A stretch of 20,358 nucleotides of DNA, from the NCBI GenBank assembly GCA_937891085.1, contig CALAEY010000111.1:1-20358 (forward strand), given 5' to 3'. Position 1 is the stretch's first letter. The number at the start of each line of letters is the position of its first letter. The notes below the pieces were generated by a model. That model saw only the letters and a program-made list of their open reading frames with translations, had not been told where the DNA came from and made no database searches. Below, in pieces: positions 14,424-20,358 of this stretch. A program made the translations under genes and the position numbers. Source of the stretch: an uncultured Prevotellaceae bacterium (GTDB lineage: Bacteria > Bacteroidota > Bacteroidia > Bacteroidales > Bacteroidaceae).

Positions 14424-15233
14424 AGACATCTGGCTATTGCTATGACAGCCGCCGTGGCACTCTGCGCTTGTGGCGGTCAGAAGACATCAGAGCCCGCCAT
14501 CACTGCCCCAGAGGGCTATGAACTGGTGTGGCACGATGAGTTTAATGAGGGTTCTACGCTCAGTGCCGACTGGGTGCATGAAGTGAAACCATCAGGATGG
14601 GTGAACCATGAACTCCAGAACTATGTAGACGGAGAGCACAACGGCAAGCGCGTCACGGAGATCTCCGATGGCAAACTGAAGATCCATTGCTTCCAGGAAG
14701 GCGACAGCATCTTCAGCGGACGCGTCTACGCCCATCGCACTGAAGGATGGCTCTATGGCTACTTCGAAGCCAGCATCAAGCTCCCTTCCGGATTGGGCAC
14801 TTGGCCAGCTTTCTGGATGATGCCCGTGAAGGGCGAAGGCCGTTGGCCAGTCTGTGGAGAGATAGACATCATGGAGGAGGTGGGCTTCCATCCAGACTAT
14901 GTGCACTCCACCATCCACTGCGAGGACTATAACCATGTGAAGGGCACTCAGCGTGGCGAAAACAAACTCTATCCCGGCGCTGAAGGCAGTTTCCATACCT
15001 ATGCTTGCGAATGGACGCCAGAGCAACTCCAATTCTTCGTCGACGGTGAAATCCTTTTCACCTTCCAGAACGAAGGCAATGGGCATTCCTCTTGGCCTTA
15101 CCACTACGCCTTCTACCCTATCCTCAATGTGGCCTTCGGTGGCGATTGGGGCGGTCAGGAGGGTGTAGACCTCAGGGCACTCCCCATCACCATGGAGGTG
15201 GACTATGTGCGTGTGTTCCAGAAGAAATCTTAA
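14421..15233 (+). CDS. GH16-family beta-glucanase lipoprotein
   Basis: A 270-residue lipoprotein (LCAC, Cys17) with one glycoside hydrolase family 16 domain from about residue 30 to the end. The retaining active-site motif GEIDIMEE is intact: Glu147 as nucleophile, Asp149 as helper and Glu152 as acid/base. GTWPAFWMMP upstream and NVAFGGDWGG near the C-terminus are typical of laminarinase-like members that cleave beta-1,3 or mixed-linkage beta-glucans. Lipidation suggests it sits at the cell envelope, possibly on the cell surface. No SusC/SusD pair is nearby, so it is not within a classic polysaccharide utilisation locus here. Activity on agar, porphyran or carrageenan is less likely in this context but not excluded. 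Confidence 0.93.
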   Translation: MRHLAIAMTAAVALCACGGQKTSEPAITAPEGYELVWHDEFNEGSTLSADWVHEVKPSGWVNHELQNYVDGEHNGKRVTEISDGKLKIHCFQEGDSIFSGRVYAHRTEGWLYGYFEASIKLPSGLGTWPAFWMMPVKGEGRWPVCGEIDIMEEVGFHPDYVHSTIHCEDYNHVKGTQRGENKLYPGAEGSFHTYACEWTPEQLQFFVDGEILFTFQNEGNGHSSWPYHYAFYPILNVAFGGDWGGQEGVDLRALPITMEVDYVRVFQKKS

Positions 15234-15269
15234 TAAAACTTTAAGAAACCTTTGGTTATCTCACTACTT

Positions 15270-16214
15270 TTATTCATTAAGCCTGTAACTGACAAACGCC
15301 AGATAGCGGCTGTCCGGTGCCCAAGAATTCACATTAATCGTCCCCTGGCCTCCAAAGAGCTCCACCATCTTCTTTGGCTGCCCGCCCTCAGCAGGCATCA
15401 GCCAGAGCTCCACGTTCTTGTTGGCCACATGCTGATTAGGCTGCAAATCGCCCTTGTGATAAGTGATGTAGATCACCTGCTTGCCATCAGGAGACACATG
15501 AGGGAACCACGCATTGCGCGTCTCGTCAAACGTCATCTGAGTCTGCTCGCTGCCATCCGCATTCATGCGCCACACCTGCATCAGTCCGCTGCGCACACTG
15601 TTGAACCAGATATGCTTGCCGTCTGGAGAATACTCCGGACCGTCATCCAGATCATCTGCCGTCGTCAGACGCTTCTCAGGGCCCTTGCCCTCAGCATCCA
15701 TCGTATAGATATCACGAATCTTACCGCCGTCACGGAAGGCACAGTAAGCCAACGTCTTGCCATCAGGACTCCAACCGTGCAAGTAGCTTGGGCTTGAAGG
15801 AGTCACCAAGCGAGGCAGTTCCTTGCCATCCAGAGCGATGATATAGACGTAAGAGCCGCCACCGTTAGGGCTTGGGCTTGTGCTCACAGCGATGTACTTG
15901 CCATCGGCACTCAGCACATGGTCATTGTTGCAGCGTGACAGATAGTGCGTGTTCACCAGCTCTACCTCTCCCGTACCATCAGGAGAAACGCGGTAGATGT
16001 GTCCGCCACTGTTATACACCAGCCACTTGCCATCCTTGCTCCAGTTAGGAGCCTCTATCGTGGTATTCCTAAACTCACGCACCACACGGCGCTGTCCCGT
16101 CTGCGTATCCAGCACCTCCAGGATGCTCGTCACGCGGTTCTGCTGTTGCTGCTGTTGCGCCTTCAATCCCAGCGTCATGGCAGCCAAGGCCATCACAAAT
16201 AAAGTCTTCTTCAT
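15270..16214 (-). CDS. Secreted TolB-like PD40 beta-propeller protein
   Basis: A 314-residue exported protein. The signal peptide (MKKTLFVMALAAMTLGLKAQ) is followed at once by a run of six glutamines. The mature part has six PD40/WD40-like units with [WYSV]SxDGK cores: WSKDGKWLVY, SADGKYIAVS, WSPDGKTLAY, YSPDGKHIWF, VSPDGKQVIY and WAPDSRYLAF, fitting a six-bladed propeller. There is no N-terminal TolB domain and no C-terminal peptidase domain, so it is neither true TolB nor a dipeptidyl peptidase. It is probably a periplasmic binding or scaffold protein. It is convergent with the GH16 gene across 36 bases, where I see only a weak hairpin. Confidence 0.85.
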   Translation of the reverse strand: MKKTLFVMALAAMTLGLKAQQQQQQNRVTSILEVLDTQTGQRRVVREFRNTTIEAPNWSKDGKWLVYNSGGHIYRVSPDGTGEVELVNTHYLSRCNNDHVLSADGKYIAVSTSPSPNGGGSYVYIIALDGKELPRLVTPSSPSYLHGWSPDGKTLAYCAFRDGGKIRDIYTMDAEGKGPEKRLTTADDLDDGPEYSPDGKHIWFNSVRSGLMQVWRMNADGSEQTQMTFDETRNAWFPHVSPDGKQVIYITYHKGDLQPNQHVANKNVELWLMPAEGGQPKKMVELFGGQGTINVNSWAPDSRYLAFVSYRLNE

Positions 16215-16247
16215 GATAAAATGCTTTAATGTTAATACTTATTGCTG

Positions 16248-16276
16248 CAAAGATAATCCTTATTTTGAATAATCAA
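16248..16276 (-). promoter_or_regulatory. Promoter of the PD40 protein gene
   Basis: On the minus strand TTG (16276-16274) precedes an exact TATCTTTG (16255-16248) by 18 bases. The predicted transcript start near 16241 leaves about 27 nt of leader before the ATG at 16214. Confidence 0.7.
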
Positions 16277-16290
16277 GCGTTTTTAGGGAG

Positions 16291-16439
16291 AAAATAAAAA
16301 AATGAAGCTACTTTCACAAGCAGCTTCATCCAACACAAACACAAAATAAAACACGACAAAACTTTTTAATATCTTTTGTAATAATCTTACTTCAAATTTG
16401 TCAGAACTTAACTCTATAAGTTCCTTTGCCATTAAATGA
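16291..16439 (-). ncRNA. Small RNA of about 150 nt with own promoter and terminator
   Basis: A transcription unit of its own: consensus promoter at 16445-16475, a hairpin near the 5' end (GAACTTA/TAAGTTC, 16404-16410 with 16417-16423, 7 bp) and a strong terminator at 16296-16329. The middle (about 16330-16400) is AU-rich and unstructured by eye, as in sRNAs that pair with targets. A 49-codon frame from an ATG at 16434 (starting MAKELIELSSDKF) exists, but it runs through the terminator stem and U-tract to a stop at 16283, which argues against coding. I recognise no RNA family. Confidence 0.65.
16296..16329 (-). terminator. Strong Rho-independent terminator of the 16291-16439 RNA
   Basis: On the minus strand ATGAAGCTGCTT pairs with AAGTAGCTTCAT (12 bp, one G-U) around a GTGA tetraloop of GNRA type, followed by a run of six T and more T-rich sequence. 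It also separates this unit from the PD40 gene promoter about 20 bases further on. Confidence 0.85.
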
Positions 16440-16444
16440 TGAAG

Positions 16445-16475
16445 CAAAGATACGCACTTATTTTGAATCACCAAA
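16445..16475 (-). promoter_or_regulatory. Consensus promoter of the 16291-16439 RNA
   Basis: On the minus strand TTTG (16475-16472) is followed after 19 bases by TATCTTTG (16452-16445), a full match to TTTG-N19-TAnnTTTG. The predicted start is near 16439. Confidence 0.8.
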
Positions 16476-16507
16476 TTTTTTTTGCTAATATTTTTCAAAA
16501 AATTTTT

Positions 16508-16548
16508 CCGGCGCATGGGGCATCCACGGAAAATCCCTCATGCGCCGG
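16508..16548. repeat. Inverted repeat at the 5' edge of the esterase remnant
   Basis: CCGGCGCATG (16508-16517) and CATGCGCCGG (16539-16548) are exact reverse complements. GGG/CCC extends the stem inward past a one-base bulge. It is far more GC-rich than the flanking A/T tract and ends two bases before the esterase ATG at 16550. On the minus strand it is followed by five A and then six T, so it might be a terminator, a REP-like element or a junction scar. Confidence 0.7.
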
Positions 16549-16549
16549 T

Positions 16550-17050
16550 ATGGAGCAGCGCCGTATGACCGTCTATACACCTGCTGGCTATGCTGACAGC
16601 AACAAGCTATATCCTACGCTATACATCATGCACGGCATAGGCGGCGATGAAGATGCTTGGATAGACTCAGGATGTCTGCCACAAGTGCTGGACAACCTTA
16701 TCGCAGCTGGCAAGGCTGAGCCTATGGTAGTGGTGGTGACCAACAGTAATATGAAGGCGCAAGCTGTTCCTGGCAACTATGCAGGCAGCAGAAAACGTCC
16801 GCAGCTGATGAATCCTGGCAACATGGACGGTGCCTTCGAGACGGCTTTTCCTGACATCGTGAAGTTTATAGAAAGCCACTGTCACGTGCAGGCCGACAAG
16901 GCGCATCGTGCACTGGCAGGTCTGTCAATGGGTGGATTCCATACGGTGCATATCTCTGCCAACTATCCAGACCTCTTCGACTATGTATGTCCACTTTCTG
17001 CAGCGCTCAATGACCACAGCGACACTAAAACAGAAAGAGGATATATCTGA
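16550..17050 (+). pseudogene. Remnant of a CE1-type (esterase D) alpha/beta-hydrolase
   Basis: The frame encodes the middle of a feruloyl/acetyl-xylan-type esterase: RRMTVYTPAGY, YIMHGIGGDEDAW (oxyanion region) and the nucleophile elbow AGLSMGGFHT. Homology stops after FDYVCPLSAAL. The remaining residues run into a terminator, so the Asp and His of the triad and the last third of the domain are missing. The 5' end is also short: there is no signal peptide and no N-terminal CBM48/Ig-like domain, both usual in these Prevotella and Bacteroides enzymes. The open frame extends upstream to 16436, but that part is A/T-rich sequence without homology. It is probably a decayed gene fragment. No plus-strand promoter is evident. 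Confidence 0.75.
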
Positions 17051-17072
17051 GCGACATATCCTCTTTTTATTT
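17034..17072 (+). terminator. Rho-independent terminator at the end of the esterase remnant
   Basis: AAAGAGGATAT (17034-17044) pairs perfectly with ATATCCTCTTT (17056-17066), followed by TTATTT. The remnant's TGA stop (17048-17050) lies in the loop. Confidence 0.8.
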
Positions 17073-17105
17073 AGGGAAAAATAGCTTTAATGATATTTTT
17101 TTGCT

Positions 17106-17113
17106 TATCTTCG
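17106..17113 (+). promoter_or_regulatory. Probable -7 box for the UbiA/radical SAM operon
   Basis: TATCTTCG is one base from TAnnTTTG. A TTTA lies about 18 bases upstream as a poor -33 element. The predicted start near 17120 leaves about 34 nt before the ATG at 17154. Confidence 0.4.
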
Positions 17114-17153
17114 CAAAAACTTTATTTATTGACCCTTTAATACCTTATTTCTA

Positions 17154-18173
17154 ATGATCAAACGTTGGCTTTATAATGCGCGTTCTTTCGCGGCGCCTCA
17201 GAATCTGATGCCAAGTATCTTGGCTGTAGTGCTGGCCGTGGGACTGCCAGGATTTAATATTTGGTTGAGCATACTGGCCGTGCTGGGTGTCTGTCTGGTG
17301 CATCTGGGAGGCAATCTGCTGGACGATTATTTCGACTGGCAGGATGAGCTCCTCTCCTATCGTGAAGACCTCCGTAAAGAAGGCGAGAAGGCATTTACGG
17401 ACAAGTATCCCTATCTGCGTGATGGCTCCACTACCATTCCACAGCTGCGCATGGCGATAGCCGTTTTCTTCGGATTGGCTCTGCTCTGCGGACTGATCAT
17501 CTGGTGGGCACGAGGCTTCGACAGCTGGATTCTGGGCATAGGACTGGTGGCTGCAATCCTGTGCTATTTCTACTCAGGATCTCCCCTCAAACTGGGATTT
17601 CACGGACTTGGAGAGCTGGTGATAGGCATCTGCTTCGGTCCCTGCTTGATATGCGGTGTGTACCAATCGGCTTGTGGCGGTCTCTACACGCCCGAGACGG
17701 GATTTGCATGGCATATCTTCGCACTGGGATGCGCCATAGGCATGTTCGTCACCAACATCCTCTATACGCACTCTTTCGTGGAGCGCCATGTAGATGAGGT
17801 GTCGCACAAGAAGACCCTTGCAGTGCTGCTGAAGACGGATGCTGCAGGACTGACAGCCTACGCCATCTTCCTCTTCGTGCCTTTCATCTTGGTGCTGCTC
17901 TGCGTGGCACTGAACTATATACACCGGGCTTATGCTCTGGTATGCCTGATGCTGCCACAAGCCTTCTGGCTGATGTGGGCGATGATACAGTTTGCCAAGA
18001 AGAAAGAAGTGGCTACAGAGCATCCATATCGCTGGCTAGGCCCGATGGACAACTGGGAAAAGGTGGAGCCAGAGAACCGTTACTATCTGCTGCGCTGGTA
18101 CACGATGCGCAACATCAATACGGGATTCTGCTTCATTCTGGCAATAGTGAAACTGATATTATACTTCATCTAA
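17154..18173 (+). CDS. UbiA-family membrane prenyltransferase
   Basis: A polytopic membrane protein of 339 residues with about eight or nine hydrophobic helices. The first aspartate-rich motif is clear: NLLDDYFDW (Asn54, Asp57, Asp58, Asp61), which binds Mg2+ and the prenyl diphosphate. The second motif, where MenA has a DxxxD followed by GKRTLAV, reads VERHVDEVSHKKTLAV, so one Asp is Glu and the Gly-Lys step is His-Lys. A long hydrophilic stretch (62-98) follows the first motif. It probably transfers a prenyl chain to an aromatic or polar acceptor, but the altered second motif argues against simply calling it MenA. It is 7 bases from the radical SAM gene, so the two probably act in one pathway. 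Confidence 0.85.
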   Translation: MIKRWLYNARSFAAPQNLMPSILAVVLAVGLPGFNIWLSILAVLGVCLVHLGGNLLDDYFDWQDELLSYREDLRKEGEKAFTDKYPYLRDGSTTIPQLRMAIAVFFGLALLCGLIIWWARGFDSWILGIGLVAAILCYFYSGSPLKLGFHGLGELVIGICFGPCLICGVYQSACGGLYTPETGFAWHIFALGCAIGMFVTNILYTHSFVERHVDEVSHKKTLAVLLKTDAAGLTAYAIFLFVPFILVLLCVALNYIHRAYALVCLMLPQAFWLMWAMIQFAKKKEVATEHPYRWLGPMDNWEKVEPENRYYLLRWYTMRNINTGFCFILAIVKLILYFI

Positions 18174-18180
18174 ATCTGCT

Positions 18181-19152
18181 ATGTTACAGTCGATCAAGCA
18201 ACTATCATACCTTGCAGGTTGGCAAATGCGCGCCATGATGGGTAGGCGTACACCTCTGCAATCGGTCATCTTCATACTGGATCAGTGCAATCTGCGCTGT
18301 AAGCATTGCTCCGTCTATGCCATCGCTAAACCTCGCATCAAGACCATGCAGGAGATCCGTGAGGAACTTGAGGACTGCTACAAGATGGGCTCTCGCTTTG
18401 TGGACTTTGAGGGCGGAGAGCTGTATCTCTGGAAGGACAAGACGGAGGATGGCAAGGTGCTGGGCATCAACGATGTGATAGACATGGCGCATGAGATAGG
18501 CTTCTGGAACGTGACCATTACCACCAATGCGCAGCTTCCTTTCGTGGGGACGCATGCCGATCAGTTGTGGGTGTCGATGGACGGTGTGGGCGAATGGCAT
18601 GATCAGATACGCGGAAAGGGCACTTTCGAACGACTGGCGAAGCACGTTGCGCAGTATGGCGAGCAGCAGAAGAAGGTGATGGGACGCAAGGCTCCGCTCT
18701 GTGTGAACATGGTGGTGAACTGTCTGAACTACAAGAATCTGGAAGGTGCGTTGGAGTTCGTGAGGAGCAATCCGAACATCGACCAGATCTCCGTGAATTT
18801 CCATACGCCATTCGCAGAGACGGAAGAGCTGTTCTTGGATCCTGACATCCGCAATGCGCTGATAGACAAGCTCCTCAAGTATAAGCAGAAGGGCTACCCT
18901 ATCATGAACTCCTATTCAGGACTGAAGGCCATGAAGATGGTAGGTGGAAAGACCATCTGCACGGATGAGCATTGCTGGATCACCAACTTCATCTTCTCTG
19001 ATGGCAGCCGTTCTCCTAAGTGCATGGGATATACGCACCACGTATGCGATCGCTGCGGATTCTCCATGGGTGGCGAAATGTATGCCGTGCGTCACTTCAA
19101 GCCAGATACTCTATTCAGTGGTATGAAATTGCGTATAGCAAGGCATTCGTGA
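18181..19152 (+). CDS. Radical SAM protein paired with UbiA
   Basis: A 323-residue radical SAM enzyme. Cys36, Cys40 and Cys43 (CNLRCKHC) bind the 4Fe-4S cluster that cleaves S-adenosylmethionine. GGELYLW near 78-84 is the SAM-contact GGE motif, and later strands (VTITTNA, LWVSMDG, VNMVVN) fit the TIM-barrel. C-terminal cysteines 260, 265, 281, 289 and 292 may hold an auxiliary cluster, as in SPASM/twitch proteins, but the spacing is not classical. The substrate is unknown. It starts 7 bases after the prenyltransferase gene. The pair suggests a modified prenylated quinone or lipid, which is an inference. There is no precursor peptide gene next to it. Confidence 0.85.
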   Translation: MLQSIKQLSYLAGWQMRAMMGRRTPLQSVIFILDQCNLRCKHCSVYAIAKPRIKTMQEIREELEDCYKMGSRFVDFEGGELYLWKDKTEDGKVLGINDVIDMAHEIGFWNVTITTNAQLPFVGTHADQLWVSMDGVGEWHDQIRGKGTFERLAKHVAQYGEQQKKVMGRKAPLCVNMVVNCLNYKNLEGALEFVRSNPNIDQISVNFHTPFAETEELFLDPDIRNALIDKLLKYKQKGYPIMNSYSGLKAMKMVGGKTICTDEHCWITNFIFSDGSRSPKCMGYTHHVCDRCGFSMGGEMYAVRHFKPDTLFSGMKLRIARHS

Positions 19153-19238
19153 GGAAAAGAATACGTTTTTCGTCACTTTGTTTCGTTTTGGACAATATTC
19201 GTTTACTTAAGGACTATTAGATATAGGCTGATAATCCT

Positions 19239-19246
19239 TAACTTTG
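19239..19246 (+). promoter_or_regulatory. -7 box of the rubredoxin gene promoter
   Basis: TAACTTTG is an exact TAnnTTTG match about 40 bases before the GTG start at 19286. No clear -33 element is seen. It suggests the rubredoxin pair is transcribed apart from the radical SAM operon. Confidence 0.55.
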
Positions 19247-19285
19247 TAATCCTAATCATTAACTTATCAAACAGAAAATATTACA

Positions 19286-19543
19286 GTGTATTGTGGCACC
19301 CATACACCACAAGGCTATGAGAACTTGGAGGCTAAGCGTGTGATGGATTTGGATCATCCTGTGCCTACCGTCTTCGCAGAGGTGGATTTCTCTAAGAGAG
19401 AAGAGTCTGGCAAGTATGTCTGCTCTATCTGTGGCTATGTGTACGATCCTGCAGAGCATGACGGCGTGGCCTTCGAAGACCTGCCAGACAACTGGAAGTG
19501 CCCTCGTTGCAAGCAAAGCAAAGCGAAATTCAACAAGGCCTAA
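19286..19543 (+). CDS. Rubredoxin with N-terminal extension and short loop
   Basis: An 85-residue protein whose C-terminal half is a rubredoxin. Two knuckles, CSIC and CPRC (YVCSICGYVYDP and LPDNWKCPRC), bind one iron for single-electron transfer in the cytoplasm. About ten residues of the usual GDPDNGIAPGT loop are missing: YDP is followed by AEHDGVAFEDLPD. The first 43 residues (beginning MYCGTHTPQGYENL) are not part of rubredoxin and match nothing I know. No ATG fits. GTG at 19286 is the best start, and the frame is open upstream to a TAA at 19253. The stop TAA overlaps the ATG of the next gene. Partners may be rubrerythrin or a flavoprotein elsewhere. Confidence 0.85.
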   Translation: MYCGTHTPQGYENLEAKRVMDLDHPVPTVFAEVDFSKREESGKYVCSICGYVYDPAEHDGVAFEDLPDNWKCPRCKQSKAKFNKA

Positions 19544-19956
19544 TGATTCGCACAAGAAACCTGCTACTCGTCAATGGAGTGATATGGCTGGCCAGAGGCC
19601 TGCGCATCCTCCTGACGGGGCTGGGGGCTTATCAGCGTCTCTGGCCTGATAGTCGTATGCCTTGGTGGTGGGTCATTTCCCTAGTCATTTTCGCGGGTTT
19701 CTTTCTCATGTTCCGCAAAGTAGTGGCTCGCTACTCAGCCCGCATTCTTGCCTTCACAGAGCCACGTAAAAGCATCCTCCACACATTCAGCCTCAAAGGC
19801 TATCTGCTCATTGCCTTCATGATAGGCTTGGGCATCACCTTCCGCCACCTCCCTGGCATCACGGATGTATTCTTCGCCACATTCTATACAGGACTGGGCG
19901 CAGGGCTTATCTCTGCAGGTATCCGTTTCCTGCTATGCTGGAAAAAACAAAAATAA
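19543..19956 (+). CDS. Small hypothetical membrane protein coupled to rubredoxin
   Basis: A 137-residue protein with four hydrophobic segments (about 8-28, 40-60, 85-103 and 108-130) and basic loops, so probably an inner-membrane protein. I recognise no family. The ATG at 19543 shares its A with the rubredoxin stop (TAATG), so translation is probably coupled. This start is preferred over an upstream ATG at 19498 that would overlap the rubredoxin knuckle codons. The tight link hints at a shared redox role, but nothing in the protein shows cofactor binding: it has one Cys and one conspicuous His. Confidence 0.7.
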   Translation: MIRTRNLLLVNGVIWLARGLRILLTGLGAYQRLWPDSRMPWWWVISLVIFAGFFLMFRKVVARYSARILAFTEPRKSILHTFSLKGYLLIAFMIGLGITFRHLPGITDVFFATFYTGLGAGLISAGIRFLLCWKKQK

Positions 19957-20071
19957 GAATTCTTTTCTTTTTCTTGCACGATTTTGTTTCTTTGCCCCCA
20001 CGTAACAAATACAAGTTTTAATTAACTCTTAAACAGAGTAAGACAACGACAGCAGTAAGGGCAACTGTAGT

Positions 20072-20358
20072 TTATTGTTTCTTTCTATATTCATTGGGCG
20101 ACATGCCCAAGTGTTCACGCACGTATTTGCCGAAGAACGAGGCATTGGGGAATCCCAGTTCGATGCCTATTTGTGAGGCTGTCAGTTCGGTGTTTTTCAG
20201 ATAGTGGATGATGTCCTCGACGACATATTCGGAAATCCATTCCGTGGGCGACTTTCCGCTGACCGTTCGGCATACCGTAGAGAGGTATTTGGGCGTGATG
20301 CACAGTTCGTCGGCATACTCGCTGACGCTGAGTTTTTTGACGCGACGGCGCGATATGT
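20072..20358 (-). CDS. AraC-family regulator, C-terminal DNA-binding part (cut by window edge)
   Basis: The last 94 codons of a longer gene that continues beyond the window. The two helix-turn-helix units of AraC proteins are clear: SVSEYADELCITPKYLSTVC then ELTASQIGIELGFPNASFFG, ending in the signature GMSPNEYRKK. The N-terminal sensing domain is outside the window, so the ligand is unknown. Similar regulators in Bacteroidales often carry a cupin-type N-terminus and act on neighbouring transporters or oxidoreductases. The 115 bases between this gene and the membrane protein hold only a near-consensus plus-strand -7 box (TTTCTTTG near 19990). Confidence 0.9.
   Translation of the reverse strand, partial: ISRRRVKKLSVSEYADELCITPKYLSTVCRTVSGKSPTEWISEYVVEDIIHYLKNTELTASQIGIELGFPNASFFGKYVREHLGMSPNEYRKKQ

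Noticed and set aside
16283..16516. 77-codon minus-strand ORF
   Set aside because: Its first 28 codons lie upstream of or within the 16445-16475 promoter and its end runs through the terminator stem and U-run; the unit reads better as a small RNA.
1..20358. CRISPR array, tRNA or insertion sequence
   Set aside because: No regularly spaced repeats, no cloverleaf with a TTCGA-type arm and no transposase frame were seen on either strand; the only recombinase-like gene has lost its active site.

Overview
The window looks like a chromosomal segment of a Bacteroidales bacterium, most likely Prevotella-like. Three things point there. Upstream regions repeatedly carry the Bacteroidota promoter pattern (TTTG or TTG at -33, then 17-23 nt, then TAnnTTTG at -7) and lack clear Shine-Dalgarno sites. 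The gene order ileS - DksA/TraR-like - lspA - DUF4296 lipoprotein is typical of the group. So are the lipidated TamA-like protein (TamL), the LytS/LytTR pair and the PD40 and CE1-type secreted proteins. I saw no tRNA, rRNA, CRISPR array or insertion sequence.

Layout. (1) 1-1277: a small membrane protein, then about 830 bases without a convincing gene. This gap holds a minus-strand structured RNA (about 490-824) with its own promoter and terminator, and a second fold between 963 and 1242 that favours the plus strand. (2) 1278-6300: tamL and trmH diverge from a short shared promoter region; trmH then meets the 3' end of the ileS-dksA-lspA-DUF4296 operon with no intergenic base. (3) 6342-11911: ileS, then a two-gene LytS-type kinase and LytTR regulator operon, all on minus. 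(4) 12001-14369: a LysE exporter and a resolvase-fold protein with a lost active site on minus, and trpS diverging from interleaved promoters. (5) 14385-16276: a GH16 lipoprotein whose start codon lies inside a perfect 12-bp inverted repeat, convergent with a secreted six-repeat PD40 protein. (6) 16291-17066: a short minus-strand RNA gene and a CE1 esterase remnant flanked by strong hairpins. (7) 17154-19956: a UbiA prenyltransferase and radical SAM pair, then a rubredoxin coupled to a small membrane protein. (8) 20072-20358: the C-terminal part of an AraC-type regulator, cut by the window edge.

Most protein genes are housekeeping (translation, lipoprotein maturation, outer membrane assembly) or ordinary accessory functions (glycan hydrolysis, signalling). 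The items most worth a second look are the RNA genes in the large gap and at 16.3-16.4 kb, the catalytically dead recombinase, the start-codon hairpin of the GH16 gene and the UbiA/radical SAM operon. Start codons were moved from the longest open frame for tamL, ileS, lysE, trpS and the last membrane protein, for reasons given in the entries.
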